In this document: positions 34,723 through 46,986 of the stretch, in pieces
Numbering within the stretch: the first letter of the stretch is position 1
Layout: each line of letters begins with the position of its first letter
Assembly: GCA_020055645.1 (NCBI GenBank)
Contig: CM034546.1
Span: 43,090,001-43,154,000, forward strand
Source of the DNA: Tomocerus qinae
Taxonomy: Eukaryota > Arthropoda > Collembola > Entomobryomorpha > Tomoceridae
DNA length: 64,000 nucleotides
Direction of reading: 5' to 3'
Notes under the pieces: generated by a model
Told to the model about the DNA's origin: nothing
Seen by the model: only the letters and a program-made list of their open reading frames with translations
Databases searched by the model: none
Made by a program: the position numbers and the translations under genes

Positions 34723-37030
34723 CAAAATATTAACAGTACATAACTCTATTCAAATAACCAATCATTGTTTCAACCATAGTGCAAAAATCAATAGTTTAAC
34801 CATGGGGGTCAATTATTTCGAGGGGTTTTAACTATTTTTTCAAGAAGAGTTATTTCCTTGGCATCGGAAAGAAATAAGATTAATAATAGGAATGCAAGAT
34901 GTCGTTGGGTAATGGCAAAGAGGGGAAAATGTACATTTTCCACTTTGTTTTCTGGACAAACATTTGGGGCAAATGGAAGAATATATGGATAGGATAGCTA
35001 TAGGTGGACAATAGGTGCCGAAGTAATTATCTGATGTGAAATTGTGAATATAAATTAAACCGTTCAGGCATAAATCCATTATTTCGAGGGGGATCAACCA
35101 TTATTTCAAAGATCTTGTAAATGTGAAATAATATTAGCTGATTCGGAAATATAAAGCTATTATTTATTGTCTATTAACAATTATTATTACCTTTGAAAGG
35201 AGAAATTCGAATTATACGCGGTAAGTAAGCAAAACAACAATTTTTTAAGTTTGTTATTAATGTATTCATGAACGTACTTAAATTTACACTTGGGAAAACT
35301 TAATTAATTTATGGATTTAACTTCTCATTGATTTTCATTTATTTTGAACTTAAAAGCCACTAACTGTAAATAATCTGGATTGATCAAAATGAATTTCGGT
35401 AGGAGGAAACCATTTGGAATTATCAAATTAAATTTCAAAACTTAAGTCAATTTGTGATAACAACGTTGCTCAGTTGTACAGATTTGATGGTTGGAATTGA
35501 TAGTTGGAACCCTAAAATCCAATTTATTATGAAATCTAAATCACAATAGTTGATGCAACTGTCCGCTTACTTTTCCAATCCTTGAAAACATGAAAACATT
35601 AAGGAAAGCATGTATAATTTACATGCCCTAAGCATATCAACCGGTTACCCCACGACCAGAGTTTTTACAACTAGCATTGCATCTGTGTAGGAAGAGAACT
35701 TATTATTATGTATACGGATTGTAATTTCATTCACAACACATAATATTATATATGTGCATCTTTTTGCATCTGTAATCGTTGTTGTGTTGTAATCGATTCA
35801 GGTTAATAGGAAATTCTTGAAACGTTAAACAGACTACTGACTAGGCAACCTTTTTAAGCTGATTTCAAAAAATTGATCCGGACCATTCTTGTTGAATAAA
35901 GCAACCGTTTCAGTAGTTATTAGTGCCTACAATTTAAGTTCAAATAATTCCATAATTTTGACACTTCTTTCAATTTTAGTGTTAATATCGTCGGGAATTT
36001 GTAAAATATTTCAGTAGGGTAAATCCAACGGTATGTGACATTTGAAATTAAAATAAGTTTGAAAATGATGCAAATATTTAAAGAAATTCGAATGCAACAC
36101 TAATGAAGATTTTTGTAATCGATTTCTGTCTGCTGTATACATGTAGCATTTCATACTCAGTGTATGTAATCTCAACGGTAGGTCAAGGCATGATAAAATA
36201 CTTACACATTATACACTACGGATATTATTATTTGCATCGGCATAGTATGTAAGCCGAGCGAAAACTGGTTTCCTCACTCGCATCGACCAAATTTTTTTAT
36301 TTCTGCATATTACTCGTCTAGGAAGACATGTAAACATTCACAAATCACGAAGTATCGATGTATACAGTTCTATGTGGTTGTTAGTGGTAGGCAATCAAAA
36401 CACGTCTATCCTCAAAAAATCTTTAGGTAGCTATATAGTTATATTCAAGATGTAGATATATAAAAGCAATAATATAAACCCCATGGGAAAAGTACACTAT
36501 CCCATTTTTTATCGTTATAAGTAGGATAATTTTAAATTATTAATTAATATTCAATTCGTTAGGTTGATTTTATGGAAAGGTAGTGGAGGCTCTGTAATGC
36601 ATAATTTGCAGTAAACACATTATAATGTATTAGGTAGATCATTCAGAACAATCCTTTTCCTTCTACAAAGTATGTCTTTGTTTATGCGGTCATTTGCTCT
36701 GAAATAATGTTAAAGTGCAGATATTTACTTCATGATAGTATAACAGCAGTGGTCAATGCGGTACAAAACCACATACAGTCATGTACCCAGCGTAAATCAG
36801 GCTAAAATACTTAAATATTTGGGATCTACATAAACAAAAAATACGCAGACTAATACATAAGATGGTAGGTATATTCTTTTGCTTATTATTTATTATTGAT
36901 CTGTGGTAAAAAAATGCTAACAAAATGTATCGTATTGAATGATAATTAAACTACAAGAATTGTGACGATAACAAAATTAAGTTGCTAAAATATAATATAC
37001 AATAAACAAATGACGTTTTTCTCATGTGTA
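34723..37030. other. Upstream region of GPCR copy 2
   Basis: Contains the distal shared blocks (36230-36470 and 36640-36730) and, near 36895, ATTGATCTGTGGTAAA, also found in the 3' flanks of copies 1 and 2 (about 22530 and 31300), so it marks the 3' edge of the next repeat unit. No gene supported. Confidence 0.5.
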
Positions 37031-39544
37031 TTACGAAATGTTGGGAGTGACATTTAAAAGCTCCAAGGGTACAGTTGATGCTCTGGAATATTTTTCTTTA
37101 AACCGAAATCTTACACCAATGTCTTTGCATATTGCTAACAAGGTTGTCCTGAACAATGTACTCATTGTTACATAAATAAAAAAGGACGTCAAACAAGTCA
37201 AGTATTCAAAATCAGCAAGTAATTCAGAAATTGGATCGATGCACTCAATATGAAAATTTCCATCTCCTACTAGAGCTTCTGTAAATAAATAAACTCCAAT
37301 AGGCAATTCAGTTACTAAAAAAACTAATAGGAAGAGTAAAAGCATTTTGTTGATTTTATCGGTTGTTTCATTGAAATTATCACCGTTGCAAATTAATGCT
37401 CTTGACGTAGTTATTCTCTTCCAGTATCTGTTAGTCTGAATAAGGTTCATCATCAGCCCAATGGTAAAAATCGTTAACAGCACGCACGGTATCCATTTAT
37501 CAACAAGCCTGTAATCATAATTAAAAAAACGTTTTATTTACATTTTTCTTGCCGTTTGTTTAATTAACTGAATTAGTACGGCTTAATTATACTTAACGTT
37601 ATTAATTATGAAGTTAGGTTTATTTCCGGCATAAAGAAAAGGCTTTTTGCGTTTTAGTGTAATTTCTCCATTTTTGCAAATTGTTCTTACGTGAAAATTA
37701 TCTGTATCAACTTCATTTCCCCATATTTAGTTTTGTTTACGAAATACAGCTCATCTGGAAATTTTTCCTTCTTTACGAATGGCTTGGTTGCATCTCTTTT
37801 CTCTGTTTTGTCATTTGCACCGTCAATGTGTTCAATACGCGTAAACAAGAAGTAAACTATTTGATATAAAACAACACCGATAAAGGTAACTAAAGTTGAC
37901 CACTTTGCATTTCTGATGTTTAAGAATTGTTTGCTTTTCAAAGGAAATTTAATGCCAAGATATTTCCAGCAAGCTACCAATGTGGTCAGGTATATTGACA
38001 GGGTGTGGAACATCTGTGACATAAAAAAAATAATTAATATTAACAAACGAATTGCAAATTAAATTATAGTGTGGATGTAGGGAAAAAACTATTATTGCAA
38101 TATTTTATCTGATATTTTGTAAGTTTTATAAATGTTGATTTATGGATTGATATGAGTGACTTGGAAGTTGGTAAAATGTTATTCACATACAGATTGTACG
38201 CAAAACATGTTTCAAAAACAACTAAAGATTTCATATATTTGGCGAACACTAACTGAAAGAGTCCAACAGTACTGGAGGCGTCTTTGACTGTAAAAAAACA
38301 CAAATTGTGACATAATATGGAAATCTGTAAAGATCAAATCTTTAAAACTTAGGCGAAAAAAAAATCCAATGCCTCAATTTTGCCTAATTCCACATGGAGT
38401 GTGAGGCGATAGGACATTTTTTCGTACAATTATTTAATGACGCTACTATAGGTATTCTTATATAAGTGTACGTTGTATGTATAGTATGCCGGTATCATTT
38501 AGTAATGACTACTCATTCAACTGGTTATAATTAAAAGTAAAATATCTCGGAAAACAAGGAATCTATTTAAGTGCAAGGAGGAGGGAAAGGAGGATGATGG
38601 GACTGCCACCCCACCATAAATTCCCATAAAATAAGGTTTGCTTATAAGCAGCAAATTTTTTCTACTTATTTTTGCATTTTTGAATCCCGGATTTTCTAAA
38701 CGTTATCTTACGTAGTTAATCCCATACAGTGACGACTCCATAAATAATTGGTCGTATGTCCGTTTATCTCCAAAATACTTCCTATGGATTACAAGGCTGC
38801 CACTTACAATCCCTCCCAACGAAAATAAAAAGTCGCTTACAGCTAGCACCGCCAAAACTATATTTATAGGGTTGACCATGTTTTTTCTTGTTAGAACAAC
38901 ACAGTTGATTATATTAGTCAGACATCCAAAGAAGCAGATTATTAATAAGAAATAACTGTAACTATAATGATATGTAATCCAAACATTCTGCCATACTTCT
39001 CCACAGTAATCATATGGTTCTAAAGGTTATAATAAAAATAGCATTGATTATTGTTATTTGTAATTAATATGTAACATTTTTTTAAAGTGTAAGTTTTACC
39101 TGTTTCACAGGAAAGTCTTGTTAAATTAATTTGATATTGGTTTTCAACACAACGGGCTAACTGGGAATTAGTTTTGTCATCTAAAAGATTTTGGTCTGTA
39201 TGCGTGGAAAAATATTCTAAATGCCGTTTGCATTTGTACTTGAGAAAAATATTTTTAATATCCAAACTTCTTTCACAATAAAAAATATACGTTTCCTTTC
39301 TATTTTCATATTCTTCAACATAGGCATTGGCCTACATATAAAAATTGAACATGCTTTCAGTAAATTTTCAGAAGAATTATTTGTTGTAAAAGGTTGAAGT
39401 AGATGTATGTAATAAATTTACCTTAGAAAGTTCATCAACAGCTCTTGCTATTACTTTCGTTTCACTTTTATTATTAAAACATATTGTCAATCCGGCATTA
39501 TACACCAATAAAGTCAGAAAAACCTGAAAGATTTTACATGACAT
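37031..39544 (-). CDS. Class A peptide GPCR, FMRFamide/myosuppressin-receptor-like, array copy 3
   Basis: Exons on the minus strand: 39544-39422, 39331-39100, 39019-38712, 38013-37691, 37508-37031; 487 aa. The TM1-2 exon (38712-39019) is fully open, although it has no early ATG. TM1 GCLTNIINCVVLTRKNM, TM6 FLVTELPIGV, TM7 DFEYLTCLTSFFIYVTMSTLF. It is the most diverged copy: the ectodomain reads EYENRKETYIFYCE and CVENQYQINLTRLSCET, and extracellular loop 2 is longer (DATKPFVKKEKFPDEL). Cysteine positions are kept. No breaks seen. Confidence 0.83.
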
Positions 39545-39802
39545 TTCTGACACAAGAAATCACGAGTTCACAAATTTATTTAAAATACTGTTAAATTATT
39601 TGTTTCGTTGTCAACATAACAACTTTTATCGGCTTTATCACAAATGACTACTGATTATTACCTATCATAATAATATTGTTAAATAACATTTTCATTCCAA
39701 TTTCGGGCCTTATTTCAATTACGAAAAGAATCAAAATGGAAATATATGGAGACTGCGTAAGAAAGAGGAAAAACTGCGTTGCAAAAGTTTATGAACAAAG
39801 TC

Positions 39803-39822
39803 TGGATAAGAAGGTCATCTAA
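39803..39822. promoter_or_regulatory. Conserved upstream block of GPCR copy 3 (GATAAG + AGGTCA)
   Basis: GGATAAGAAGGTCATCTAAC, 259 bp upstream of the ATG. A GATA-type site abuts a nuclear-receptor-like AGGTCA half-site; neither has functional support here. Confidence 0.6.
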
Positions 39823-41443
39823 CAAAAATAAGAATACGTAGGTAATAAACATTTAATTGTTTTTAATGCATTAATGAACAAATATTTACGCTTTGCCAAA
39901 TCGATTAACCATTGATTGAGTAATGGATTCCTCTTTGAACTGATGCGTATTGAACTTTGCCAAATGCAACTAACGTGCAACTAACAGGGAAATGGTAACT
40001 CGTTAGCAAAAACGAATTTGCAAGCTAATTGGTGTATATTTTAATCATTATAGTATTATCTCACACATGGTATTGTGATGACGTGGCGCCATCAGTATAA
40101 GGAAAATGAATATTATCAAGTATTGTTTTCTACGAAAACAGGAAAATGATTTATGCATGCATAAACATGTTGTTGTAGGAAAACGTACAGATTGTAAACA
40201 TGCATGTGAATGCTATTTTGGGGATATAAAAGGGTCACCAAATAATAATAAAGATGGAGTACAGTACTAAGCACAGGGAAGCAACAATTCCCTCTTTCAC
40301 TCTTTGTCACCATTTGGCTCTATTTAATCTACTCATACACCTTGACACCACTGATAATTAACACGAGAATCCGGTCAGCATCTACGTACACCTTTACAGT
40401 ATCTTTTGTCTTACAACGTTTAAAGTTAAATACTGCTATGCATTTTTAAAATGGTATTTTTCAATTAATTTTTACTTTCTAGAAGTATTTTTTTCCGGGC
40501 AGACTAAAAGAAAAAATCTTAGTATGGGTCGCCCAACTCTACATAAAGCTGACCTAATTTATTATAATCTAGCCTAATATAACGCTGAGGCGTTTCGGGC
40601 GCCCAACTCTAGAATAACTTTTAGTCTGGCCTGGCCGTAATATTTTATCCGTCACCTTTATTCAATAATACACCAAAGATTTCATTAAAGGGGCATCTGG
40701 AAAAATTGGAGTAATTTGGGACATACTAATAAACTCATTTGATTGGTGGATCAAATTCAACAATTCAATTCAATGACGAATTTAAACGACAATAGACAAT
40801 GCTTACTTTTCCTATCTTTGTTGACAACATTTAAAAAGACAAACAGATATTTACACGATTAAAGCACACCAATCCCTTCTACTACAATTGTTAACACTTT
40901 TGGCATTGATTTATAGTAATAGTTCAATCGACAGCTGTTGACTGCGTCTTTTCATATCGAGTGTAATCACGTCTTTATGTGTATACATGATAAAAGTTTT
41001 ACATTATACATCACGGGTATTGCTATTTCCATCGACATAATATATCAACCCAGCGAAAACAAGTTTTATAATTCTTGCACAGTAAATTTTTTTATTTGTG
41101 TATCCGACTCGTTTAAGTATTTATCTGGCGATATATATTTCTCAGTGGTAGGCAATTAAAACACGTTTTCCTATACAGAAAGCTTGACGTTTTAATATAT
41201 TCATGCTATAAATGTAAAAAAATGATATACATAAACAACATGGGAATAATAAACTATTATAGCCCATCGTTATAGGCAATAATTTTTAAATTTATGGTAG
41301 TATCGATTAACTAGATTAACTTGATAAAACGATGGTTGATGGAGTCTAATGCATTATGTTGTAAAAGTATCCCTAGATAGATCATTCAGAACAGTTCTTA
41401 CTCCCAAAGTATGAATTGCTTGCGGTCATGTCTCACAAATAAT
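39823..41443. other. Upstream region of GPCR copy 3
   Basis: 40140-40240 (GAAAACGTACAGATTGTAAACATG) recurs at 46197-46245. 41030-41190 is a distal block shared with the other copies. 40540-40640 resembles 20010-20060 (ACCTAATTTAT.ATAATCT). No gene seen. Confidence 0.5.
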
Positions 41444-41607
41444 CAGGGTTGTATATTTTCACGACGGAATAAAAATTGTCCTGGATGAAATTAGTTTCGT
41501 ATATGGACGAAATTAGTTATGCCCACTATTGTCCCGAATTTTATCCAATTAGAAATTGCTTTTGTTCAACTTTGACCATCCACCCTATTTCATTCACTGT
41601 AATCCTG
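41444..41607. mobile_element. hAT-like MITE, CAGGGTTG termini, copy 2
   Basis: Ends CAGGGTTGTATA and GTAATCCTG. Flanking octamers CAAATAAT (41436-41443) and AAAATAAT (41608-41615) agree at 7 of 8. The interior carries GGATGAAATTAGTTTCGT motifs as in the copy at 29672, reversed. Confidence 0.75.
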
Positions 41608-41839
41608 AAAATAATAATGTTAATGTGTAGATAGGAACTTTTAATTTTTACATGTCAGTTTTTATAATGTTTAAGCATAAATGTGAGTGTAAATATAAAC
41701 TAGTGCATTGTATCATCAGGGATGCAAAATGTAAATATTATTTACATAACAATTGATAAAAAATATCCTGTATGTGTATTATGATTCAATTCTTCAATTA
41801 ACATTGAAATTGCCATTAAGGTACTAATTAAGTATCATT

Positions 41840-42430
41840 TTTAACCGCCGCGCCCAGAACAACCCAGACTGTATACTTTATTATATACTTTTAAAAATAA
41901 TGAAATATTTGGATTAGAATGTAGATGGTTGGTTACCTTGTTCCTTAACAGAAACATTTTTTTCTTAGCAACATTTTTTGTTGACATGTTTATCTGAAAT
42001 TCAGATATAAAGACTGATATTGGTTGAATGTTGGTAGGTATATCTTACACAAGCTGGTACCTTACATTATCAAATCTGTACTTCCAGCCGTGACTACTCG
42101 ATGTAGTCCCTCCATCACTTACTACCGAAGATAATTAAGTTATTTAGCTGTATAATATGGCATGGTTGTAGCTCCCCGGTCATCTTGAATAGCAAATATT
42201 CAAATAAATATTTGTCGCAATTAAATGGCGGCTTTTATATGTTCTTAGCCAGCTCAGCCCAATCCAGATTGTTTATAGTATAAAAATACTGAAATACTTG
42301 GTTTGGAATAGATGGTTGGTGGATTTGGTCGTTAACTATAAACATCGTATTTCTCATTAGCAAAATTTTTGGGAACACGTATATCTGGAATTCAGGTATA
42401 GATTTCAGACTGATATTGATTGAAAGTTAA
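41840..42430. repeat. Diverged internal duplication downstream of GPCR copy 4
   Basis: 41845-42030 and 42245-42420 share the order CAGACTGTATA, GAAATA.TTGG, AGATGGTTGGT, GTATTTCTCATTAGCA-like and ATCTG.AATTCAG. A similar 3' piece occurs at about 30880-30960. Noncoding as far as I can see. Confidence 0.5.
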
Positions 42431-42932
42431 TATTATGTCCAATATGCATGATGTGCCAAAATAGCTATTTCATATTCGAGAATCAGGATGATTTATTTCA
42501 TTTTTCATTGACAATCTTAATAAAACTAACAAAACTAATAAGTAATAGAGAATGTGAATATTTTGGGTTGTTCGAGTATCAAAATAATAAATATAATAGT
42601 TTAACCCCATCAATACTTCTATTATCCCATTCTTAATTACCTAATGGATATAAAATGTTCAATTGTGCTTGAGGTAGTACAAATTTAGTATTCTTAAATT
42701 AGCTTTTCTAAATTTCTTATATAATTAAGCAATTGAGTTGATATTAATTAGAAGCCGACGACCCCTGTTCAGATTTCACCCGAATAAGAGGGAGTCAAAC
42801 AATTTTGCTGTGTGCAATACAGAAACATAAAATTATAAAGCCTAACCATGAAAATTGTAATATCTAACATAATTATGTCGGTTAATTTTAATATTAAAAC
42901 TAACAAGATTTCGCTTTATAAACTCGTTTATA

Positions 42933-45532
42933 TCATGAAGAAGCGTTAGCAGTGACATTTGCAAGCTCCATAGGTGCAGATGGTCCTTTGGAATTTCGTT
43001 CTTGAAACAAAAATTTACCACCAATGTCTTTGTATATCGTCAACAATGTTGTTCTGAACACGGTACTCATTGTTACATAAACAAAAAAAGATGTCACACA
43101 ACTCAAGTATTCAAAATCAGTCAACAAATCGTAAAGTGGAGCATTGCACTCAATATGAAACGGTTCTTCTTCCATTAGAGCTTCTGCAAACAGATAAATT
43201 CCTACAGGCAATTCAGTCACTAAAAATATTATTAGAAACATCAAAAGCATTTTGTTGGTTTTATCGTTTGTTGTATTGCTATTATTATTCCTGCAAATTT
43301 TTGCGCTTGACATAGATTGTCTCCTCCAGTATTTGTTAGTGTGAATGAGGTTCAACATCAACCCAATGGTAAAAATCGTTGACAGCAAACACGGTAGCCA
43401 CTTTTCATTAAACCTGTAAGCATAAATCAAAATAAACTTTTATTAAATTATACTCTGTTTAAATTTTATTTTAAATAACTGGATTTTTAATTACATGTGG
43501 AATATACATTAAATTATTGTTTATTATATGGATGGTTATTTTTAATTCCTTTAAAAGATAAGGTTGATTTCCTCCAATGGTATAAAAGTTTTCTATTTCT
43601 ATCTTTATATTTAGAAAACACATAATCGTGCTTACGTTAAAATTGTGTTTATCAATTTATAGTATTCACTATTGACTTTGTAATACAATATATCTGGAAA
43701 TTTTTCATTTTCTAAGAATGCTTCTATTTTCTCTGGGTCATCTTCCATATTTTCATAACCCCCAAGAAGGAAGAAGAAGATTGCTGCTCCATATAAAACA
43801 AGGCCGATCGAGATATATAAAGTTGACAACTTTGCATTCCTGTTGGTTAACAATGTTTTGCTTTTTAAAGGAAATTTAATTCCGAAACATTTCCAACCTG
43901 CTACCAATGCGGTTAAGTATAACGACAGGGTGTGAAAAATCTGTAAGTTAAACAAAATAATTAATTCTAACCAACGGATTCTAAGTTTAATATATAGCGT
44001 AGATAAGGAAAAAAAGCAAACCATTATATTGTAATATATATATATCGGGTATGTTGTATGTTCTGTTCTATTTAAATCGTGTGTGATCCTCTTAATAATA
44101 AATACTAATATATATACTGTTATTAACAATCTTAAGTAACCATTTACATGCTCTATTAACTAATTCTAATAACTTGGAAAAAATAAATTGCTTGAAACTG
44201 TTGTACATCTCCACAGAAATTGAAGTGAATAATGATACCTATTCTGTGACAGGATAAGTATCATTTTTTCACTAAGCCCTTCACCGTACCCAACCCTGCC
44301 ACATTGGCTTGGTGGAGCACAAAGCTGTCACCGGATCCGCTGCATAGTTTACACGGGAGGAAATTGCTACCCAACACCAATAAAGTGGTAATGTTTTTGG
44401 AATATGAACGATATCGAAACACGGATACCAAAAATAAGGGTGCCGGGTAACCACTTTTGATGACCTTTCACCTCTCCCGGGGAATTGTTTTCTGGGGAAC
44501 TACACGGGGAATTGTTTTCATACCCTAATCAAAGTTGTTTGTCTTAATGTCTTCTACAATATAATATTTATGCAAATATGAACCAAATCCAACAGAAGGA
44601 TCTTAACCATAGGCTTACCACCATTGTCATTTTTCATAGTATTAATTGTTATAAAATAATTTTGAATTCTGATTGTTCTAAATACATTTTCTTACGTAAA
44701 AAATCCAATCCAGTTGCGTCTCCAACTCTAACTGCTTGTATGTCCGTTTATCTCCAAAAATCTTTCTATGGATGACAAGGCTGCTAAATACGAGTGCAAA
44801 CATCGAAAATAAAAAGTCGCTAACAGCGATTACTGCCAAAATTATATTTATAGGGTTGATCATATTTTTTCTTGTTAGAACAATAAAGTTGATAATGTTT
44901 GTTAGACATCCAAGAAAACAGATTATTCCTAAGAAATAACTGCGGCTATTATGGTATGTTATCCAAATATTCTGCCACACTTCTCCACAGTAATCATATG
45001 ATTCTAAAAGTAATAAAATATCATTGATGATTGTTATTTGAATTATTATTCAGTCTTTTAAAAACCTGTGATTGTAAATTTTACCTTTTACACATGAAAA
45101 TGTCGTTGAATTGGAGTCAGAATTTTCTCTTATACAACGTGCTAACGGGGAATTAGTATTGCTATCTAAAAGTATTTGTTCTGTGTTGGAAGTAAAACTT
45201 TCCAAATGTGGATTGCATCGGTACTTGAGAAAGATGTATTGAATTTGAAAGTTTATTATACAATAAGAAATAAAATCATCGGTTTTCTTTTCATAGCCAT
45301 GTTCTTCAACGTAGGAATTGCCCTACATATAAAAGTTTAACATGCTTTTAGTTAAGGTTTTAAAGAATTAGTTGTTGTGAAAGCCTAGTGTCAAGTTAAA
45401 TAATAAACTCACCTCAGACAATTCACCTACAGATGTGGTTGTTACTTTAGCTTTATTGTTTTCAAAACATATTACCGTTGTGGAAATATACAGCGATAAT
45501 ATCAATAACACTTTAAGAACTTTAAGCGACAT
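42933..45532 (-). CDS. Class A peptide GPCR, FMRFamide/myosuppressin-receptor-like, array copy 4
   Basis: Exons on the minus strand: 45532-45413, 45322-45085, 45003-44696, 43940-43636, 43413-42933; 483 aa. TM1 GCLTNIINFIVLTRKNM, TM2 INIILAVIAVSDFLFSM, TM3 IFHTLSLYLTALVAGWK (Ile where other copies have Met), TM6 FLVTELPVGI, TM7 DFEYLSCVTSFFVYVTMSTVF, C-tail ending NVTANASS. Extracellular loop 2 carries the acidic MEDDPEKIEAFLENEKFPDIL, nearly identical to copy 5. All phases agree and no stop was found. Confidence 0.85.
44296..44340 (+). repeat. tRNA-derived SINE head fragment
   Basis: GCCACATTGGCTTGGTG at 44297-44313 is identical to the head of the element at 20384-20484, here on the plus strand. 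No B-box copy found downstream, so it is truncated. It lies in intron 3 of array copy 4. Confidence 0.45.
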
Positions 45533-45859
45533 TTCTGACTCAATAAATCACGGATTCAGAAAAATTTATGGATTTAATATTCGATTACAATTGTATTGGT
45601 TATATTGTAACAAAAATTTCATTTTCCTGCATTGCAGTTTTAAATAATTTGTCGTTTATATTATAAAGTTGATTTATTTTCTGTTTTAAATCCGTTTAGT
45701 TACAAATCACTACTACATGCGAAAATTTATTCTTAAATATTATGTGCACTTCCAGTATTTATTTCGAGCCCGAGCCAGCCTTAATTTTCTGAACAAAAGA
45801 AACAAAAGGATATTAGGGTTACAATGGTACAGTTAAAACTTAGTTTATGAACAGAGTCT

Positions 45860-45879
45860 GGATAAGAAGGTCATCTAAC
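45860..45879. promoter_or_regulatory. Conserved upstream block of GPCR copy 4 (GATAAG + AGGTCA)
   Basis: GGATAAGAAGGTCATCTAAC, 328 bp upstream of the ATG, identical to the core at copy 3. Confidence 0.6.
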
Positions 45880-46245
45880 AAAAATAAGAATATGTAGGTA
45901 AAAAATATTTATGAAGAAACATTTACTTTACGCTTTGCAAAATCCATTAACCATTCATTAGGTAATGGATTCAACTTTTAAACTGATGTGTATTGAACTT
46001 CTACATGCAACTAGAAAATGACAAGGGAAGTGGGAATTGGGAACACGTAAGCGAAAACGAATTTGCACACTCATTTGTCTATGTTTTAATCATTATAATA
46101 TGTCACCCATAGTGTTGTAATGGCTTGATACCATAACTATAAGGAAAATGAGTAGTATTTTTTACAAAAATAGATTTATGCATAAACATGTTGTTGTAGG
46201 AAAACGTACAGATTGTAAACATGTATGTGAAGGCTATTTTGGGGA

Positions 46246-46650
46246 TACACAACAGTAATATCAATAGCACTCTAAAACTAAGACAACATCTAAGATCTCC
46301 CTGACTAAATAAATAAATAAATGTTTATTTAATATTACAATTTGTATTGGATTTATTGTATCAGCAACTTCATTTTCCAGATTTTTAAAACATGTTTTCA
46401 TAAAGTTGACTTTCACTGACTAGAAACACGTTTCAAATTCGTTTAGTTACAAATGACTACTAATTGAGAAAATTTATTCTTAAATAATATGTGCCCGTCC
46501 AATTCCAATTTCGGGCCTTAATCTTCTGAACAAAAGAAACAAAAGGATATTAGGGATACGATGGTACAGTTAAAACTGCGTTGAATAAGTTTATGACAGT
46601 TTGGATAAGAGGGTCATCCAACGAAAATATCCATACCGTATATGCATCGA
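46246..46650 (-). pseudogene. 5' relic of a sixth GPCR copy
   Basis: On the minus strand, about 46289-46246 matches the first 40 or so nt of exon 1 of the array genes (ATG, then TTATTGATATTA.TGTTGTG), with a TAG as codon 4. Behind it (46310-46650) lies the usual promoter-side block, including GGATAAGAGGGTCATCCAAC at 46603. The rest of the gene is absent: near 46246 the sequence switches to the block that lies upstream of copy 3 at 40177-40225. Confidence 0.7.
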
Positions 46651-46986
46651 TTTAATTTACTAGAGTCAACCATTGTTTCAACCATGTAGCTTATGCGATA
46701 AATTAATACTTAATTAGTTGATGGACTCAATTTCGCACTGATGCGTATTGAATTTAAGCCACCAGCAAAAAGACATTCCTAGAGAAATTTTCCGATGGTA
46801 TATTTTATATTATTTTGCTTAATTTATCTGTAGTAAACAAAAATGGTTACAAAATATGCGTTTAGTAGTTTATTTATTTTAAATACTATATCCACAATCT
46901 CTTAACCATAAAATTTGTAATACTACTAAGATTATTGTCACTTAATATTTGCTAACAAGCTTTTGTGCTGTGTAAACTCATTTATC

